From: Oceanobacillus kimchii X50
GTDB lineage: Bacteria; Bacillota; Bacilli; Bacillales; Amphibacillaceae
Direction: 5' to 3'
NCBI RefSeq assembly: GCF_000340475.1
Contig: NZ_CM001792.1
Coordinates: 2,546,921-2,610,920, forward strand
DNA: 64,000 nucleotides
Below are positions 40,941 through 50,309 of the stretch, piece after piece. A program made the position numbers and the translations under genes. Under the pieces are notes generated by a model. It made no database searches. It saw only the letters and a list, made by a program, of their open reading frames with translations, and had not been told where the DNA came from. Every line of letters starts with the position of its first letter. Position 1 is the first letter of the stretch.

Positions 40941-40980
40941 ATGAGCTTGGGACAAAATAAATACTTTGTCCCAAGCTCAT
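40941..40980 (-). terminator. hpf terminator built from joined family-1 repeat ends
   Basis: ATGAGCTTGGGACAAA and its exact inverse flank an 8-nt loop 24 bp after the hpf stop. The arms resemble the terminal sequences of repeat copy C (GAGATTGGGACA / TGTCCCAACCTC), as if a full repeat had lost its centre. No U-run follows, but the stem is very stable. Confidence 0.7.
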
Positions 40981-41003
40981 TATTATCTATATAATTAAAA
41001 GTT

Positions 41004-41561
41004 TTAAACATGTGGTTCTATTAAACCATATTTTCCATCTCTTCGTTTGTAAACTACATTTGTTTCACCAGAATCATCATTTGTAAATACGAAGAACTCA
41101 TGTCCTAACATATCCATCTGTAAGATAGCCTCTTCGGAATCCATCGGTTTTAAATTAAATCTTTTTGTACGTACTATTTCTAATTGATTTTCATCTTCTT
41201 CACCTTCAGCTAATCTAGCTTCTTTTTCCATTTCTGCAAAAGCATGTTTAGGAGAACCATTTTGTCTGAACTTACGATTTATTTTTGTTTTATGCTTACG
41301 AATTTGTCTTTCTAACTTATCAACGACTAAATCCACTGCGGCATAGAGATCAACATGCTGTACCTCTCCACGGAGGAGCAAATTGGTCATTGGAATCGTA
41401 ACTTCGATTCGTTGCTCATCATTGTAGACACTTAAATTGACATGTACATCCGTATTTGGAGCTGAATCAAAATATCTCTCTAGCTTGCTAATCTTTTTCT
41501 CAACATATTCTTTGATTGCTCCAGTAACTTCAATATTTTCGCCTCGAATATTAAACTTCAT
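41004..41561 (-). CDS. hpf: Long-form ribosome hibernation promoting factor
   Basis: The product is 185 aa: an N-terminal ribosome-binding domain (1-95) and, after a linker rich in charged residues, a C-terminal dimerisation domain (FNLKPMDSEEAILQMDMLGHEFFVF) that joins 70S into 100S particles. B. subtilis YvyD/HPF is made in stationary phase and stress under sigma-B and sigma-H. The start has GGAGG 8 nt upstream. Confidence 0.95.
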   Translation of the reverse strand: MKFNIRGENIEVTGAIKEYVEKKISKLERYFDSAPNTDVHVNLSVYNDEQRIEVTIPMTNLLLRGEVQHVDLYAAVDLVVDKLERQIRKHKTKINRKFRQNGSPKHAFAEMEKEARLAEGEEDENQLEIVRTKRFNLKPMDSEEAILQMDMLGHEFFVFTNDDSGETNVVYKRRDGKYGLIEPHV

Positions 41562-41894
41562 ACAAGTGTCCTCCTTTTGTACTTTATATATTTATTATAT
41601 CACTATATCACAAACATCTCTTCTCTAAACTTGTATTTCATCACAAAATCGCAAATTACTGGTTTATGATTGTAAATAATTATGATATTAAAAATACAAC
41701 ACACAAGATAAAAGAATGCCAATTAACTCTATTTTTATTCGAGACGGTTAATATTTATGATAGTAAAATATTGTCGGATTTAATTATGAATAGTAAATTA
41801 CTTCTGTCCCTGCTAAAAAGCGTCCTTTTGCAATGGTAATCAAAGACCAGCAATACTCGGTTTTTATACAGGATATATTATTATGAAATTTTTC

Positions 41895-41928
41895 ATTATA
41901 GCTATGCTTCACCGCTACCGCTATAAGA
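41895..41928 (-). terminator. Possible fliT terminator
   Basis: Minus-strand TTATAGC and GCTATAA pair around 17 nt and lead into AAAAATTT; the T-run is poor. The rest of 41562-41894 shows an AT-rich stretch, the hpf upstream region, and no convincing gene. Confidence 0.35.
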
Positions 41929-42282
41929 TTATTTTTTATTATCCATAAAATATCCATCGCTGGATTGTACATGTTGATAAGGGTTCGTATAGGAGTGATT
42001 CGATTTCTTTTTCTTCTTCATTAGTTTTAATTCTACTTTAATTTGATCAAATATTACATTCATTTTAATTTCAATTTGCTGATTAAGTTTAACAACTTCA
42101 GCACCTAAAGTTTCCTCTTTAATACTATATGGTTCAGTTAAATCTTGTAGTAATTGACCACGTTCTTCTATTTTCTGTTGCAACATTTCAATAACTTGTT
42201 CACGATTCTTAACTGTTATTTCTTCATCCAACAATAGTTGCATACTTTTTGTTATATTAAAAATTGGCTCCACACGATTCAT
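41929..42282 (-). CDS. fliT: FliT-like flagellar chaperone
   Basis: The product is 117 aa, mostly helical, with a polar tail. FliT in other bacteria escorts the cap protein FliD to the export gate. The assignment rests on its size, helical content and its place directly after fliS, with which it overlaps by one base. Sequence identity in this family is low. Confidence 0.75.
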   Translation of the reverse strand: MNRVEPIFNITKSMQLLLDEEITVKNREQVIEMLQQKIEERGQLLQDLTEPYSIKEETLGAEVVKLNQQIEIKMNVIFDQIKVELKLMKKKKKSNHSYTNPYQHVQSSDGYFMDNKK

Positions 42283-42683
42283 TATACAGAAGCACCTTCA
42301 TTATATTGCTGTTGGCGATTTTTAATTATCACTTGCTTCCATGTATCACGAAATTCAGTAACAAACCCTAGGACTTCGTCTAATTTAGAAGTATCATTAT
42401 GAACATTAGCTTCTTTTAATTGGTACTGCATATATTCATACAAAGGAAGAATTTGTTTTGAAATAGCAATTTTCGAATCTAAAGTAATCATCAACTCATG
42501 AATAATATCTTGCGCTTTCTGGATGTTCTTATTTTTACCTGCGAAGTTATCTGCTTGTATATCCTTTTTCGCCTGCTTAATAAATTTCATACACCCATTA
42601 TAAAGCATTAAAGTTAGCTCTCCGCTTGATGCTGTATTCACTGAATTATTTTGATAGGTTTGATATGCTTTGTTCGCTACCAT
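42282..42683 (-). CDS. fliS: Flagellin-specific chaperone FliS
   Basis: The product is 133 aa and begins with the FliS pattern [30 protein letters not shown], which binds the flagellin C-terminus before export. A strong GGAGGAG precedes the start. It also links to FliW-CsrA control of flagellin in B. subtilis. Operon order is flaG-fliD-fliS-fliT. Confidence 0.95.
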   Translation of the reverse strand: MVANKAYQTYQNNSVNTASSGELTLMLYNGCMKFIKQAKKDIQADNFAGKNKNIQKAQDIIHELMITLDSKIAISKQILPLYEYMQYQLKEANVHNDTSKLDEVLGFVTEFRDTWKQVIIKNRQQQYNEGASV

Positions 42684-42700
42684 AAGCCTCTCCTCCTTAT

Positions 42701-44194
42701 CTATCCTTGTGCCATTCCAGAACCAAAGTTAGACATTAACATAGACGACTGCTGATTCATCATGGAAATTGCTCTTTCCATCTCGGAGAATTGTCTCCAG
42801 TATCTTGCTTCTGTTAGCTCTAGACGACGCTCAAAATTTGTTATTCTACTATCAATATCTTTCATACGCTTACCTAAAGTATAGTTATCCAAAGATGTAT
42901 CGGTTGCTTTACCTGCACGCTGACTGATTTGTGCCATGGTGGTATCTACAGCATCTTCTAAACGATTAATTAATCCTCTATCTTCTCCATCACTACTGTT
43001 AGAAAATAGCTTTTGCACACTTTCAGGATCTTCTGTAAGTGATTCTCTTAATTTAGATTCATCGACAACTAACTTACCACCGTCCAAATAATTGTTTGAG
43101 GTAGTAATACCAATTTCGGTTAAACTTGAAAATGCTCCCTCACCATTTACAGAGCTATACCAACTCTGTCGCATATTATACAATCCGTTAGTTAACGAAG
43201 ATTCCCCTTTGAGAAGCCCACTTTTGGCTTTTTCTTCCCATAGTTCAATTTCTCTTTCTGTCATTTCTTTTTTCTGTTCTTCTGTTAAAGGAGGAAAATC
43301 ACGATATTTTTCTTCCTGTTGAGAACCATTTATTGTTTCAACAATTTCATTGTATTTATCAACAAATTTCATGATATTTTCAACAGAAGCATCCACATCA
43401 TTATTGACGGTTAAGGTTGCATTACCATCAGTTGTATCATAGAACTGAAATGTCACTCCATTTAAGGAATATTGATTATCGCGAGATTCAGTTTCATACG
43501 CATTATTGTACGTAAATTTTGCATTTTCTCCGCCTTTTTCCTCACTCATGGAAAGATGTAAACTATCCGTAAGAAAACTATCGGTAAAGACAATCTCATT
43601 ATCTATACCATTTTCCGCTTTCGTATTGTATTTACCTGTACGTGTTGTCTCCATAATGACTTTATTCGCATTTTCATCAAATGTCATTCGGACCGGACTA
43701 TCTTTGTCATCATTAATTTTTTTAAATAGATCACTTAATTTATCGCCTTCATTAATTTGATACGTATGCGTTTGAGCATTTCCTTCTTTATCAAAAGTAG
43801 TAAATACTACATCTTCTGTAATTCCTTGTTCATGTAACGTTTGATCTTGATTTAATGTTAATTCATTCTCACTTACGTTAATCGCCGACGTAGCTAATTG
43901 ACTTACATTTATCGAATACGTTCCATTAGATGCCCCTGCGTTTGCAGTAGCTTTCACCGCATCACTTTGCGTAGAGGAAATCATTTTGGAATTATACGTA
44001 GAACTCAATTTCATATCGAGCATCATATTATCTAATTCGGATAATAGTTTATTTACATCACGAAATGCATCACGTTGCCATTCAAGTTTTGTTTTATCCT
44101 GTTCTAATTTATTTAAAGGTATTCTTTCTGCTTGCATTAGATCTTTAATAATCGATTCTGTATCAATTCCACTGGCTAATCCGCCAATTCGCAT
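42701..44194 (-). CDS. fliD: Flagellar cap protein (HAP2)
   Basis: FliD caps the filament tip and guides flagellin assembly. The product is 497 aa. The N-terminal FliD domain begins MRIGGLASGIDTESIIKDLM, and the C-terminal domain ends with the helical coiled coil RYWRQFSEMERAISMMNQQSSML. It is 12 bp after flaG. Confidence 0.96.
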   Translation of the reverse strand: MRIGGLASGIDTESIIKDLMQAERIPLNKLEQDKTKLEWQRDAFRDVNKLLSELDNMMLDMKLSSTYNSKMISSTQSDAVKATANAGASNGTYSINVSQLATSAINVSENELTLNQDQTLHEQGITEDVVFTTFDKEGNAQTHTYQINEGDKLSDLFKKINDDKDSPVRMTFDENANKVIMETTRTGKYNTKAENGIDNEIVFTDSFLTDSLHLSMSEEKGGENAKFTYNNAYETESRDNQYSLNGVTFQFYDTTDGNATLTVNNDVDASVENIMKFVDKYNEIVETINGSQQEEKYRDFPPLTEEQKKEMTEREIELWEEKAKSGLLKGESSLTNGLYNMRQSWYSSVNGEGAFSSLTEIGITTSNNYLDGGKLVVDESKLRESLTEDPESVQKLFSNSSDGEDRGLINRLEDAVDTTMAQISQRAGKATDTSLDNYTLGKRMKDIDSRITNFERRLELTEARYWRQFSEMERAISMMNQQSSMLMSNFGSGMAQG

Positions 44195-44206
44195 ACCATC
44201 ACATCC

Positions 44207-44569
44207 TTAGATTTTTTCGTCAATTAAGAATCCCATAAATTCTGCTAACTCTGCGTACATATCTAGCATTTTCTTTGGAGGTATTTCCTTAATAATCTCA
44301 CTTGTTTCTGAATCTACTACTGTTACATAGTATCGTTCTAACTTTTCATGCATCTCAAATTTGAGATTTCTTCTTATTGGTTTTAACAGTTCATTCATCT
44401 GATCTACTGCAACTTCTAAATCTACTTTGTTTACAAGTTTTTCGGCATATCCACCCTGTATTTGATGACTGTTTTCGTTTGTTATACTTTTTGTTTGGGA
44501 TAATGCAACTTCTTTCGTTGGTATACCAACAACAGCTGGTTTACTAGTTCCAATATTATTCACTGTCAT
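44207..44569 (-). CDS. flaG: FlaG family protein
   Basis: The product is 120 aa. The C-terminal FlaG domain is typical (LKFEMHEKLERYYVTVVDSETSEIIKEIPPKKMLDMYA). FlaG affects filament length in other bacteria. The start at 44569 (MTVNNIG) has GAGGAG 10 nt upstream; the ATG six codons earlier overlaps that site. A sigma-D promoter lies just upstream and heads the flaG-fliDST operon. Confidence 0.92.
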   Translation of the reverse strand: MTVNNIGTSKPAVVGIPTKEVALSQTKSITNENSHQIQGGYAEKLVNKVDLEVAVDQMNELLKPIRRNLKFEMHEKLERYYVTVVDSETSEIIKEIPPKKMLDMYAELAEFMGFLIDEKI

Positions 44570-44599
44570 TGTAGTTACACTCCTCATTGATTTATTTAT

Positions 44600-44626
44600 A
44601 TATCGGTCAATTTAGGTTTTGTTTTA
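44600..44626 (-). promoter_or_regulatory. Sigma-D promoter of flaG-fliDST
   Basis: On the minus strand TAAA (44626-44623), exactly 15 bp, then ACCGATAT (44607-44600). This matches the sigma-D consensus TAAA-N15-GCCGATAT with one mismatch. Confidence 0.85.
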
Positions 44627-44697
44627 AGATGCATTTATGGTTTATTACTTTTATCTTTCTGACCATTAATAAAAATCTATCTTAAACATTCGTTTAA

Positions 44698-44925
44698 CTA
44701 TGAAGTTGAATCACTTTTTAAAAACTGAAGTAAATTTCTATCTAACTTGGCAGCTTCATTGTTTTGATTCGTAATGTCCACATATATTTCTTTTCGATAA
44801 ATATCTACAGACTTTGGAGCACGGATTCCTAATTTTACTTGGTCTCCTTCAATCGCAATGACTTCAATTTCTATATCTTCCCCAATTTGAATAGCTTCAC
44901 TTTGTTTTCGCGATAATACAAGCAT
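44698..44925 (-). CDS. csrA: Carbon storage regulator / translational repressor CsrA
   Basis: CsrA binds GGA motifs in flagellin mRNA and blocks its translation until FliW removes it. The product is 75 aa from the second of two adjacent ATGs ([20 protein letters not shown]), with GGAGG 9-10 nt upstream. The start overlaps the fliW stop (ATGATG context), giving translational coupling. The GGA-binding Arg region ([15 protein letters not shown]) is intact. Confidence 0.95.
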   Translation of the reverse strand: MLVLSRKQSEAIQIGEDIEIEVIAIEGDQVKLGIRAPKSVDIYRKEIYVDITNQNNEAAKLDRNLLQFLKSDSTS

Positions 44926-45368
44926 CATTCTCCCTCCTTTAATGGAGGTATATGTATAGGTGCTTGTGATGAATAATCTTCAGAATTTATTACATATTGC
45001 TTCGCTAATTGTCTCTCCATATTTATTACAATCGGCGCCTTTAAGTTAATCGTACTTTTTTGAAATGGATCTTTTAATGTCATAATCGTAAAGACAGCAA
45101 CATCTTCTTGTGATGTGATTTGTAAAGATTCAATCGTATAATCATCCAGTTCGAATGTATAAGAAGTATAGATTTGATATGGATCGGTAATTACAAAAGC
45201 AAGGTTCGGATTATGTATGGATTGTAAAATATGGAATAATTGATTTTCTGGAATTTCTAATACGACAAACTCTCTTTCTTCTGCAAATCCTGGTAATCCT
45301 GCTTGAAATTGGAGTATTTTTTCTTCATCAATAACAATATTCCCTAAATAACTAGACTCAATTTGCAT
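44925..45368 (-). CDS. fliW: Flagellar assembly factor FliW
   Basis: FliW binds flagellin or, when free, the allosteric site of CsrA. The product is 147 aa with the family pattern [21 protein letters not shown] and a typical [13 protein letters not shown] [11 protein letters not shown]. It is directly upstream of and overlaps csrA. Confidence 0.95.
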   Translation of the reverse strand: MQIESSYLGNIVIDEEKILQFQAGLPGFAEEREFVVLEIPENQLFHILQSIHNPNLAFVITDPYQIYTSYTFELDDYTIESLQITSQEDVAVFTIMTLKDPFQKSTINLKAPIVINMERQLAKQYVINSEDYSSQAPIHIPPLKEGE

Positions 45369-45389
45369 GATATATCACCTCTTAATTTT

Positions 45390-45944
45390 CTAGGCTTCTA
45401 GCCAAATGTCTAATTCTGGTTGCTGTTTTAAAGAAATCTCCACATCACCCGGTTGGTAGGAAATTTGTGGTTGATTCACCTTTGCGCGTATAATGGGTTC
45501 ATTTCTTATAACGGTTATATCTATTTCTGACGGTTGATAATTTGTCTGTACAGCAAAAGTAGAAGGAATAAACATAATCCCTAATGACTTGTAGTGCTCG
45601 TACGCATTCGCAATACTTTGTTGTTGAATTGGATTCGATTGATGTTCGATTTTCATTAATTGATTTCCTTGCCGGGCTCTTCTAGCAATTCCGTTCATCA
45701 CTTCTTGTTTACCTTGCGCAGCTATTTTTTCCGTCCGACGCAATATCCCCATTAGATTCATATCTTCCCAAGCTTTTGATTGATCAATAGTCAGTTTGCT
45801 TGGTTTTGTTTGAATTTTTAATTCTGCTTGAGGTTGTTGTATCGTTAAATCTGCTTGGCGTTGTGAAATAAATTGCTTTGCATTATTTGTATTTATTGCA
45901 ATTTGTCCTAGTTGAGAACGCATCTGCAATTGTGGAATTTGCAT
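45390..45944 (-). CDS. yviE: DUF6470 protein YviE
   Basis: The product is 184 aa with many Gln and repeated beta-type motifs (QPQAELKIQTKPSKLTI; QPGDVEISLKQQPELDI). This is the YviE protein found between flgL and fliW in bacilli; its role in flagellar assembly is not known. The start at 45944 has AAGGGGTG upstream. Confidence 0.85.
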   Translation of the reverse strand: MQIPQLQMRSQLGQIAINTNNAKQFISQRQADLTIQQPQAELKIQTKPSKLTIDQSKAWEDMNLMGILRRTEKIAAQGKQEVMNGIARRARQGNQLMKIEHQSNPIQQQSIANAYEHYKSLGIMFIPSTFAVQTNYQPSEIDITVIRNEPIIRAKVNQPQISYQPGDVEISLKQQPELDIWLEA

Positions 45945-45989
45945 GTAGTTCACCCCTTCAAATCATCTCATTTACACTCATTATTCGAT

Positions 45990-46016
45990 AAAAGACCCTG
46001 AACCTTTTGGCCAGGG
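45990..46016 (-). terminator. Terminator between flgL and yviE
   Basis: Minus-strand GGCCCTG and CAGGGTC pair around about 11 nt, ending in TTTTAT. It probably reduces rather than stops read-through. Confidence 0.65.
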
Positions 46017-46024
46017 CCTTTTCA

Positions 46025-46906
46025 TTATCTTAAGAAATCAATTAAAGATGGTTGAATAATGCGTGAACCAGCTGATAATGCTGCTCGATGGAGACTTTCC
46101 TGTGTAATTAGTTTTGTGATTGCTTCTGCAAAATCCACATCTTCATTATCAGACATCGTTTGTGTCGCCACAATTTCTTGCTCTGATAAACGATTTTCAA
46201 TTAGTTCTAATCGATTCATTCGCGCACCTAGTTCAGCCCGTGAATTAATTATTTGGTTGATGCCTGCATCGATTTCTCCGATACTTTCATCGATGTTCTC
46301 TCCATTTTCCAGATTTGTAATAAAATTATCTACTGCTGTAAATAAATCTGGTTCTCCACCAAACACATCTCCACCATTTACATTTGCTTTAAGTTTTGTT
46401 CCAGCAGATACTTCGATAACGACATCATTATCTTGAAAAGCAGTCGTTATATTTCCATCTTCATCCACAGTAACTGGTGGTGTATTCGTATTGGTGCCAT
46501 TAAAAATATATTTACCATTTACATTTGTATTGGCAATATCCGTAAGATGTCCTTTTAATTCATTGGCTTCTTGAAGAATACTTTGCAACTCATCTTCACT
46601 GTTCGTACCATTATTTGCTTTTACGGCTAATTCTCTAAGACGTTGCATTGCTGAAGTAGCCTGGTTTAGGGCAGAATCAGTATTGTCCATCCAATTATTT
46701 ACTTCAGATGTATTACGTTGATATTGTTCTACACGCACTAACTCTGATCGATAACCAATACCTTTCATTGCAACTACGGGATCATCAGAAGGTTTGGTGA
46801 TTTTTTTTCCTGTATAGAGCTGCTCCATATATTTGTTCATTTGAGCATTACTATTGGTTAAATTTCGCAACATATTATTCGATAACATTGACTGTGTAAC
46901 ACGCAT
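46025..46906 (-). CDS. flgL: Flagellar hook-filament junction protein 3 (HAP3)
   Basis: The product is 293 aa with flagellin-like termini: RVTQSMLSNNMLRNLTNSNAQMNKY at the start and the DVDFAEAITKLITQE pattern near the end. FlgL connects the hook-junction protein FlgK to the filament. It starts 8 bp after flgK. Confidence 0.95.
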   Translation of the reverse strand: MRVTQSMLSNNMLRNLTNSNAQMNKYMEQLYTGKKITKPSDDPVVAMKGIGYRSELVRVEQYQRNTSEVNNWMDNTDSALNQATSAMQRLRELAVKANNGTNSEDELQSILQEANELKGHLTDIANTNVNGKYIFNGTNTNTPPVTVDEDGNITTAFQDNDVVIEVSAGTKLKANVNGGDVFGGEPDLFTAVDNFITNLENGENIDESIGEIDAGINQIINSRAELGARMNRLELIENRLSEQEIVATQTMSDNEDVDFAEAITKLITQESLHRAALSAGSRIIQPSLIDFLR

Positions 46907-46914
46907 TTAAATCA

Positions 46915-48393
46915 CTACCTTCCTACTAATCCCATACGATTAATAATCGTATCTATCATTTCATCCATTGTCGTCATTCCTCTTGCCGCAGCATTGTAAG
47001 CATGCTGGAATTTAATCATATTCGACATTTCTTCATCAAGTGATACTGCACTTATTGAATGACGCTGATTTTGCACTTGATGTTGTAATGTCATTGTATT
47101 TTCTTGCATTGTATTCGCTTGTTCAGCTTTTACTCCAAGATCCCCAATAATTGATCCAAAATAGTCATTAATTGAAGCCCCATCTAGAAGGTCATTCGCA
47201 TTCGTAAAAATGTCCGCTAGTGCACTCGCGCGATCTCCATTTCCAGCTTCACCTTCAGCACCAACATTAATATCTTCATAGTCTTCAAGTATGACCGATA
47301 TTGCTCCTGCTGCACCTTTTTCATCTGTTAAATCTGTTAAATCAGCAAAGAAAAGTGCCCCTCCATCTTGGGAGTGAATCTCATTAAAAGAAGTAGCAAT
47401 AGCATATGCTAATTCATCTAACCGATTCATCATTTCCGGATAATCTCCAACTCTCTCTTCACCATCCAAGTAACCATAGGACTCAACAAGTCCGCTCAAA
47501 CTACCTTTTGATGATAGGATGCTTTCGCCGTTCACTTGAATATTCTCAATAACTGTTAAATCATTTTCTTCCCCTTCATTATATAGAGGAGCTTCAATAT
47601 GATTGACTGTGCCCTCTACTCCATCAACTAACGTTGCAATCGGATCACCGCTATCATTGAGAACTTCTACTTTAGCTACGCCATCTGCTCTATTTTTTGC
47701 ATGACTATTATCATAGGAAACTTTTATATTTACAATTCCAGATAGCTCATCTAATAGAACGTCCCTTTTATCATATAAATCATTCGCATCATAACCATGT
47801 GTTTCCAAATTCTTGATTTGTGCGTTAAGATTATCAATACTGTCTATTAGAGAATTGGCATCTTTTACCGTCGTATCAATTTGGTTACTTAAGTCCGAAC
47901 GGATGGTACTCATGGATGAAGATAAATAATTAAATGTATCTGCTAATGCATGACCGCGTTCTAATACAACAGAACGCGCACCCGCATTATCTGGATTTAC
48001 TGCTAAGTCTTGTAAAGATTGCCAGAACTGATTCATCGTTTTTGATAGCCCCGAATCACTTGGTTCATTCATTACATTTTCCATTCTGCTTAACGCATTT
48101 GCTCGTTCTGTCCAATATCCAGAACTGTTGTTTTCACTACGAAACTGGTTATCTAAAAATTGGTTGCGAATTCGTTGGACAGAACCAGCTTCCACTCCTG
48201 TTCCCATTTGTCCTGGAATATTTGGACGATTTCTAGAGGCATACGGAAATCCATTCATCGCTTCTAAGTTAACCCTTTGTCTTGAATAGCCTTCCGTATT
48301 TGCATTCGATATATTATGTCCGGTTGTATACAGTGCACTCTGTTGTACGGCTAATGCTTGTCTTGACATTTCTAATCCATAAAAAGTACCCAT
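46915..48393 (-). CDS. flgK: Flagellar hook-filament junction protein 1 (HAP1)
   Basis: The product is 492 aa with rod/hook-family N-terminus (FYGLEMSRQALAVQQSALYTTGHNISNANTEGYSRQ) and the C-terminal heptad region ending in NMIKFQHAYNAAARGMTTMDEM. It forms the first junction zone on the hook and sits just after flgN. Confidence 0.96.
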   Translation of the reverse strand: MGTFYGLEMSRQALAVQQSALYTTGHNISNANTEGYSRQRVNLEAMNGFPYASRNRPNIPGQMGTGVEAGSVQRIRNQFLDNQFRSENNSSGYWTERANALSRMENVMNEPSDSGLSKTMNQFWQSLQDLAVNPDNAGARSVVLERGHALADTFNYLSSSMSTIRSDLSNQIDTTVKDANSLIDSIDNLNAQIKNLETHGYDANDLYDKRDVLLDELSGIVNIKVSYDNSHAKNRADGVAKVEVLNDSGDPIATLVDGVEGTVNHIEAPLYNEGEENDLTVIENIQVNGESILSSKGSLSGLVESYGYLDGEERVGDYPEMMNRLDELAYAIATSFNEIHSQDGGALFFADLTDLTDEKGAAGAISVILEDYEDINVGAEGEAGNGDRASALADIFTNANDLLDGASINDYFGSIIGDLGVKAEQANTMQENTMTLQHQVQNQRHSISAVSLDEEMSNMIKFQHAYNAAARGMTTMDEMIDTIINRMGLVGR

Positions 48394-48414
48394 TTCTTTA
48401 GCTCCTTTTTCTCA

Positions 48415-48897
48415 CTAAGCTTTTGAATCAAAGACAGATCTGCTAGTATCCTTCGTTTCTTTTCCAGACCCATAGTTCATCGTTTTAATAGTTGGACTCA
48501 TTAAATCTAATGATAATTGAACAAATTTCATCGATTCATTTAATAACACTTGATTCAATTGTTCTTGTCTTTTAAATTCCTTAATTGTATCGGTTAAAGA
48601 TGTTGCAATTGTTAAAAGCTCTTCTTGCTTATCTTCATCTATATAATCAATGATTTCTGAAATAGTCGGGGTTGGGTTTGATAATTTAACTTCTAAAGCC
48701 CACTCTTGAACAACCTGCATTCTTTCTTCTTCACAATGTTGCAATTTCCGAGCAAGTTTTCTTTCTTTTACTAGTAAAGACTGAAGATTATCAATATGAC
48801 CATCTTTGATTTCGACTGTTTTTTCCTTCGATAGCTCTAAAATTTCTTGATGCATCACTAACAACTTATTTATTGCAGAAATTATTTTTTCCGACAA
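48415..48897 (-). CDS. flgN: FlgN-family flagellar chaperone (YvyG)
   Basis: The product is 160 aa, mainly helical, charged, with the FlgN-like N-terminal pattern (LLVMHQEILELSKEKTVEIKDG). FlgN escorts FlgK and FlgL to the export gate. Its place between flgM and flgK is the standard order. Confidence 0.9.
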   Translation of the reverse strand: MSEKIISAINKLLVMHQEILELSKEKTVEIKDGHIDNLQSLLVKERKLARKLQHCEEERMQVVQEWALEVKLSNPTPTISEIIDYIDEDKQEELLTIATSLTDTIKEFKRQEQLNQVLLNESMKFVQLSLDLMSPTIKTMNYGSGKETKDTSRSVFDSKA

Positions 48898-48915
48898 TCT
48901 CTATCCCCCCTAACT

Positions 48916-49173
48916 TTATTTTTTCCAGAAGTTCATCAACTTTTGAGCAGTTTGATCATAATCAACTTTATATTCACCAGCATTGACTTTCTTTTTTAAT
49001 TCTTCTAGGAAAGCTGCGCGCTTCGGATCACTTGCGCTTTCTTGTAATTGTTTTGCTTTAGAAGAAATCTCAATTTGGTCTTTTTTATAAGCATCACTTT
49101 TTTGTTCTGGTTTTGGTTGGATGGATTGTTTATATGGATTAAAATTGGTTGGATTTGGTCCATTTATTTTCAT
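48916..49173 (-). CDS. flgM: Anti-sigma-D factor FlgM
   Basis: FlgM holds sigma-D until the hook-basal body is complete. The product is 85 aa with the C-terminal sigma-binding part (RAAFLEELKKKVNAGEYKVDYDQTAQKLM). AGAGGTG precedes the ATG. A sigma-D promoter at 49201-49228 lies upstream, giving feedback control. Confidence 0.95.
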   Translation of the reverse strand: MKINGPNPTNFNPYKQSIQPKPEQKSDAYKKDQIEISSKAKQLQESASDPKRAAFLEELKKKVNAGEYKVDYDQTAQKLMNFWKK

Positions 49174-49200
49174 TTTCCGTCACCTCTTCCACTAAAAATA

Positions 49201-49228
49201 ATATCGGTAATAAAGTACTTATTCTGTA
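49201..49228 (-). promoter_or_regulatory. Sigma-D promoter of flgM
   Basis: On the minus strand TACA (49228-49225), 16 bp, and ACCGATAT (49208-49201) resemble the sigma-D consensus TAAA-N15/16-GCCGATAT with two mismatches. It begins flgM-flgN-flgK-flgL. Confidence 0.7.
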
Positions 49229-49234
49229 ATTGTA

Positions 49235-49660
49235 TTATTTTCCATGTTTATCTATAGCATAATATGTATCTACTTTCTTTCCTTCAGACTGTTCATTAAT
49301 TAATTTTCTTTCTTCAATTTGCTCAAAAGCAGATAATTCTTCTTTTAATTTGTCTAAACAATTATCACAGAATTTTCCACTCGTAATTGTTGTATTACAA
49401 TTTTCACAAGGATACCCTAAGTTTGGAAAGTTTTTCACTTGTAATCTGCGTTCTTTTATAAACTTTGTTATTAGAACTTCTTTCACTTCTGTAGCATCTA
49501 CAATTTCAGATAATGTTGCTTGTCTATTTTTTCTTACTCTTAGAAACGCATAGACTTTTTGAAATGCCTGTTCTTCCTTTTGAAAACAATCTGTACAAAT
49601 ATCACGAGTTGTCTTCACATAAACAGTGTCGCAACGTATACAATTTGCTAATTCCCCCAC
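49235..49660 (-). CDS. yvyF: Flagellar-operon zinc-ribbon protein YvyF
   Basis: The product is 141 aa with two Cys-pair clusters (NCIRCDTVYV...CTDC near the N-terminus; CENCNTTITSGKFCDNC near 90). A winged-helix-like middle lies between them. It is the conserved YvyF gene between comFC and flgM; regulatory function is suspected but not known. GTG start with GAGGAG 8 nt upstream. Confidence 0.88.
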   Translation of the reverse strand: MGELANCIRCDTVYVKTTRDICTDCFQKEEQAFQKVYAFLRVRKNRQATLSEIVDATEVKEVLITKFIKERRLQVKNFPNLGYPCENCNTTITSGKFCDNCLDKLKEELSAFEQIEERKLINEQSEGKKVDTYYAIDKHGK

Positions 49661-49986
49661 TGTTATCTCTCCTCTTTCAATGATAACAAAATAAGTCTAC
49701 TCATAATTGATTAATTGGTAACGTTTTATAGTTAGGTTATTCTTGATTATATCATCGTCACAAATAGGCATTATGTTAATAGTTATATTAAAAATAAGCA
49801 TATCGACCTAACCAGTCTCACTTTCATTGGAAAGAACGAATAAGTATATACCTTTATACCTATATCATTCACTAATTTATTCCAGGTATAAAAGAGTTAG
49901 TAAAAAATCCAACCGTTCATTATATTATTTTGTTGATGAAGCTTATTTGACGTATATACATTAATTACTAACAAGGGGGAGGTATA

Positions 49987-50309
49987 ATGAAATACCTTTA
50001 TCTTATTACCGTTCATCTTATCCATTTACTCTTGTTTCGCTATTGTAACCTGGTAGAATCCAAATTTTGTACCAATAAAGTTTACTATTTTTCCTTCTAT
50101 CCCTTTTGATTGTTAATTACTTAGTTACAATCAGGAGTAAAAGATGGATTGTACTGCTAGTTTTAATCATATTTTACGCTGTCATTACTTTACTTACGCT
50201 CACAGTAGCAACGCCATATCTGTATAAATTTTTTATTTTTAAATGTTTGTACAAATCATTATCCTCTTATAAGTGTAAAAGCATAAACTTCCGGACAGCC
50301 ATTTTTTAA
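49987..50309 (+). pseudogene. Possible frameshifted small membrane-protein gene
   Basis: An ATG at 49987 follows a strong AAGGGGGAGG site and opens MKYLYLITVHLIHLLLFRYC, ending in TGA at 50109. In the +1 frame, from about 50079, a hydrophobic stretch continues (SLLFFLLSLLIVNYLVTI, then RSKRWIVLLVLIIFYAV and so on) to 50309, overlapping the 3' end of comFC. Joined near an AAAGTTT site, the two frames would make one three- or four-span membrane protein of about 107 aa. It may be a frameshift mutation, a sequencing error, or two tiny genes. The rest of 49661-49986 shows only AT-rich sequence. Confidence 0.35.

Noticed and set aside
40781..41011. Minus-strand ORF overlapping the hpf terminator
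   Set aside because: It reads through the perfect hpf hairpin and has no start site of quality.
41784..41972. Minus-strand 62-codon ORF overlapping the end of fliT
   Set aside because: Only partly hydrophobic, start inside fliT without ribosome binding site, no known pattern. Left out as likely chance, though it is not excluded.
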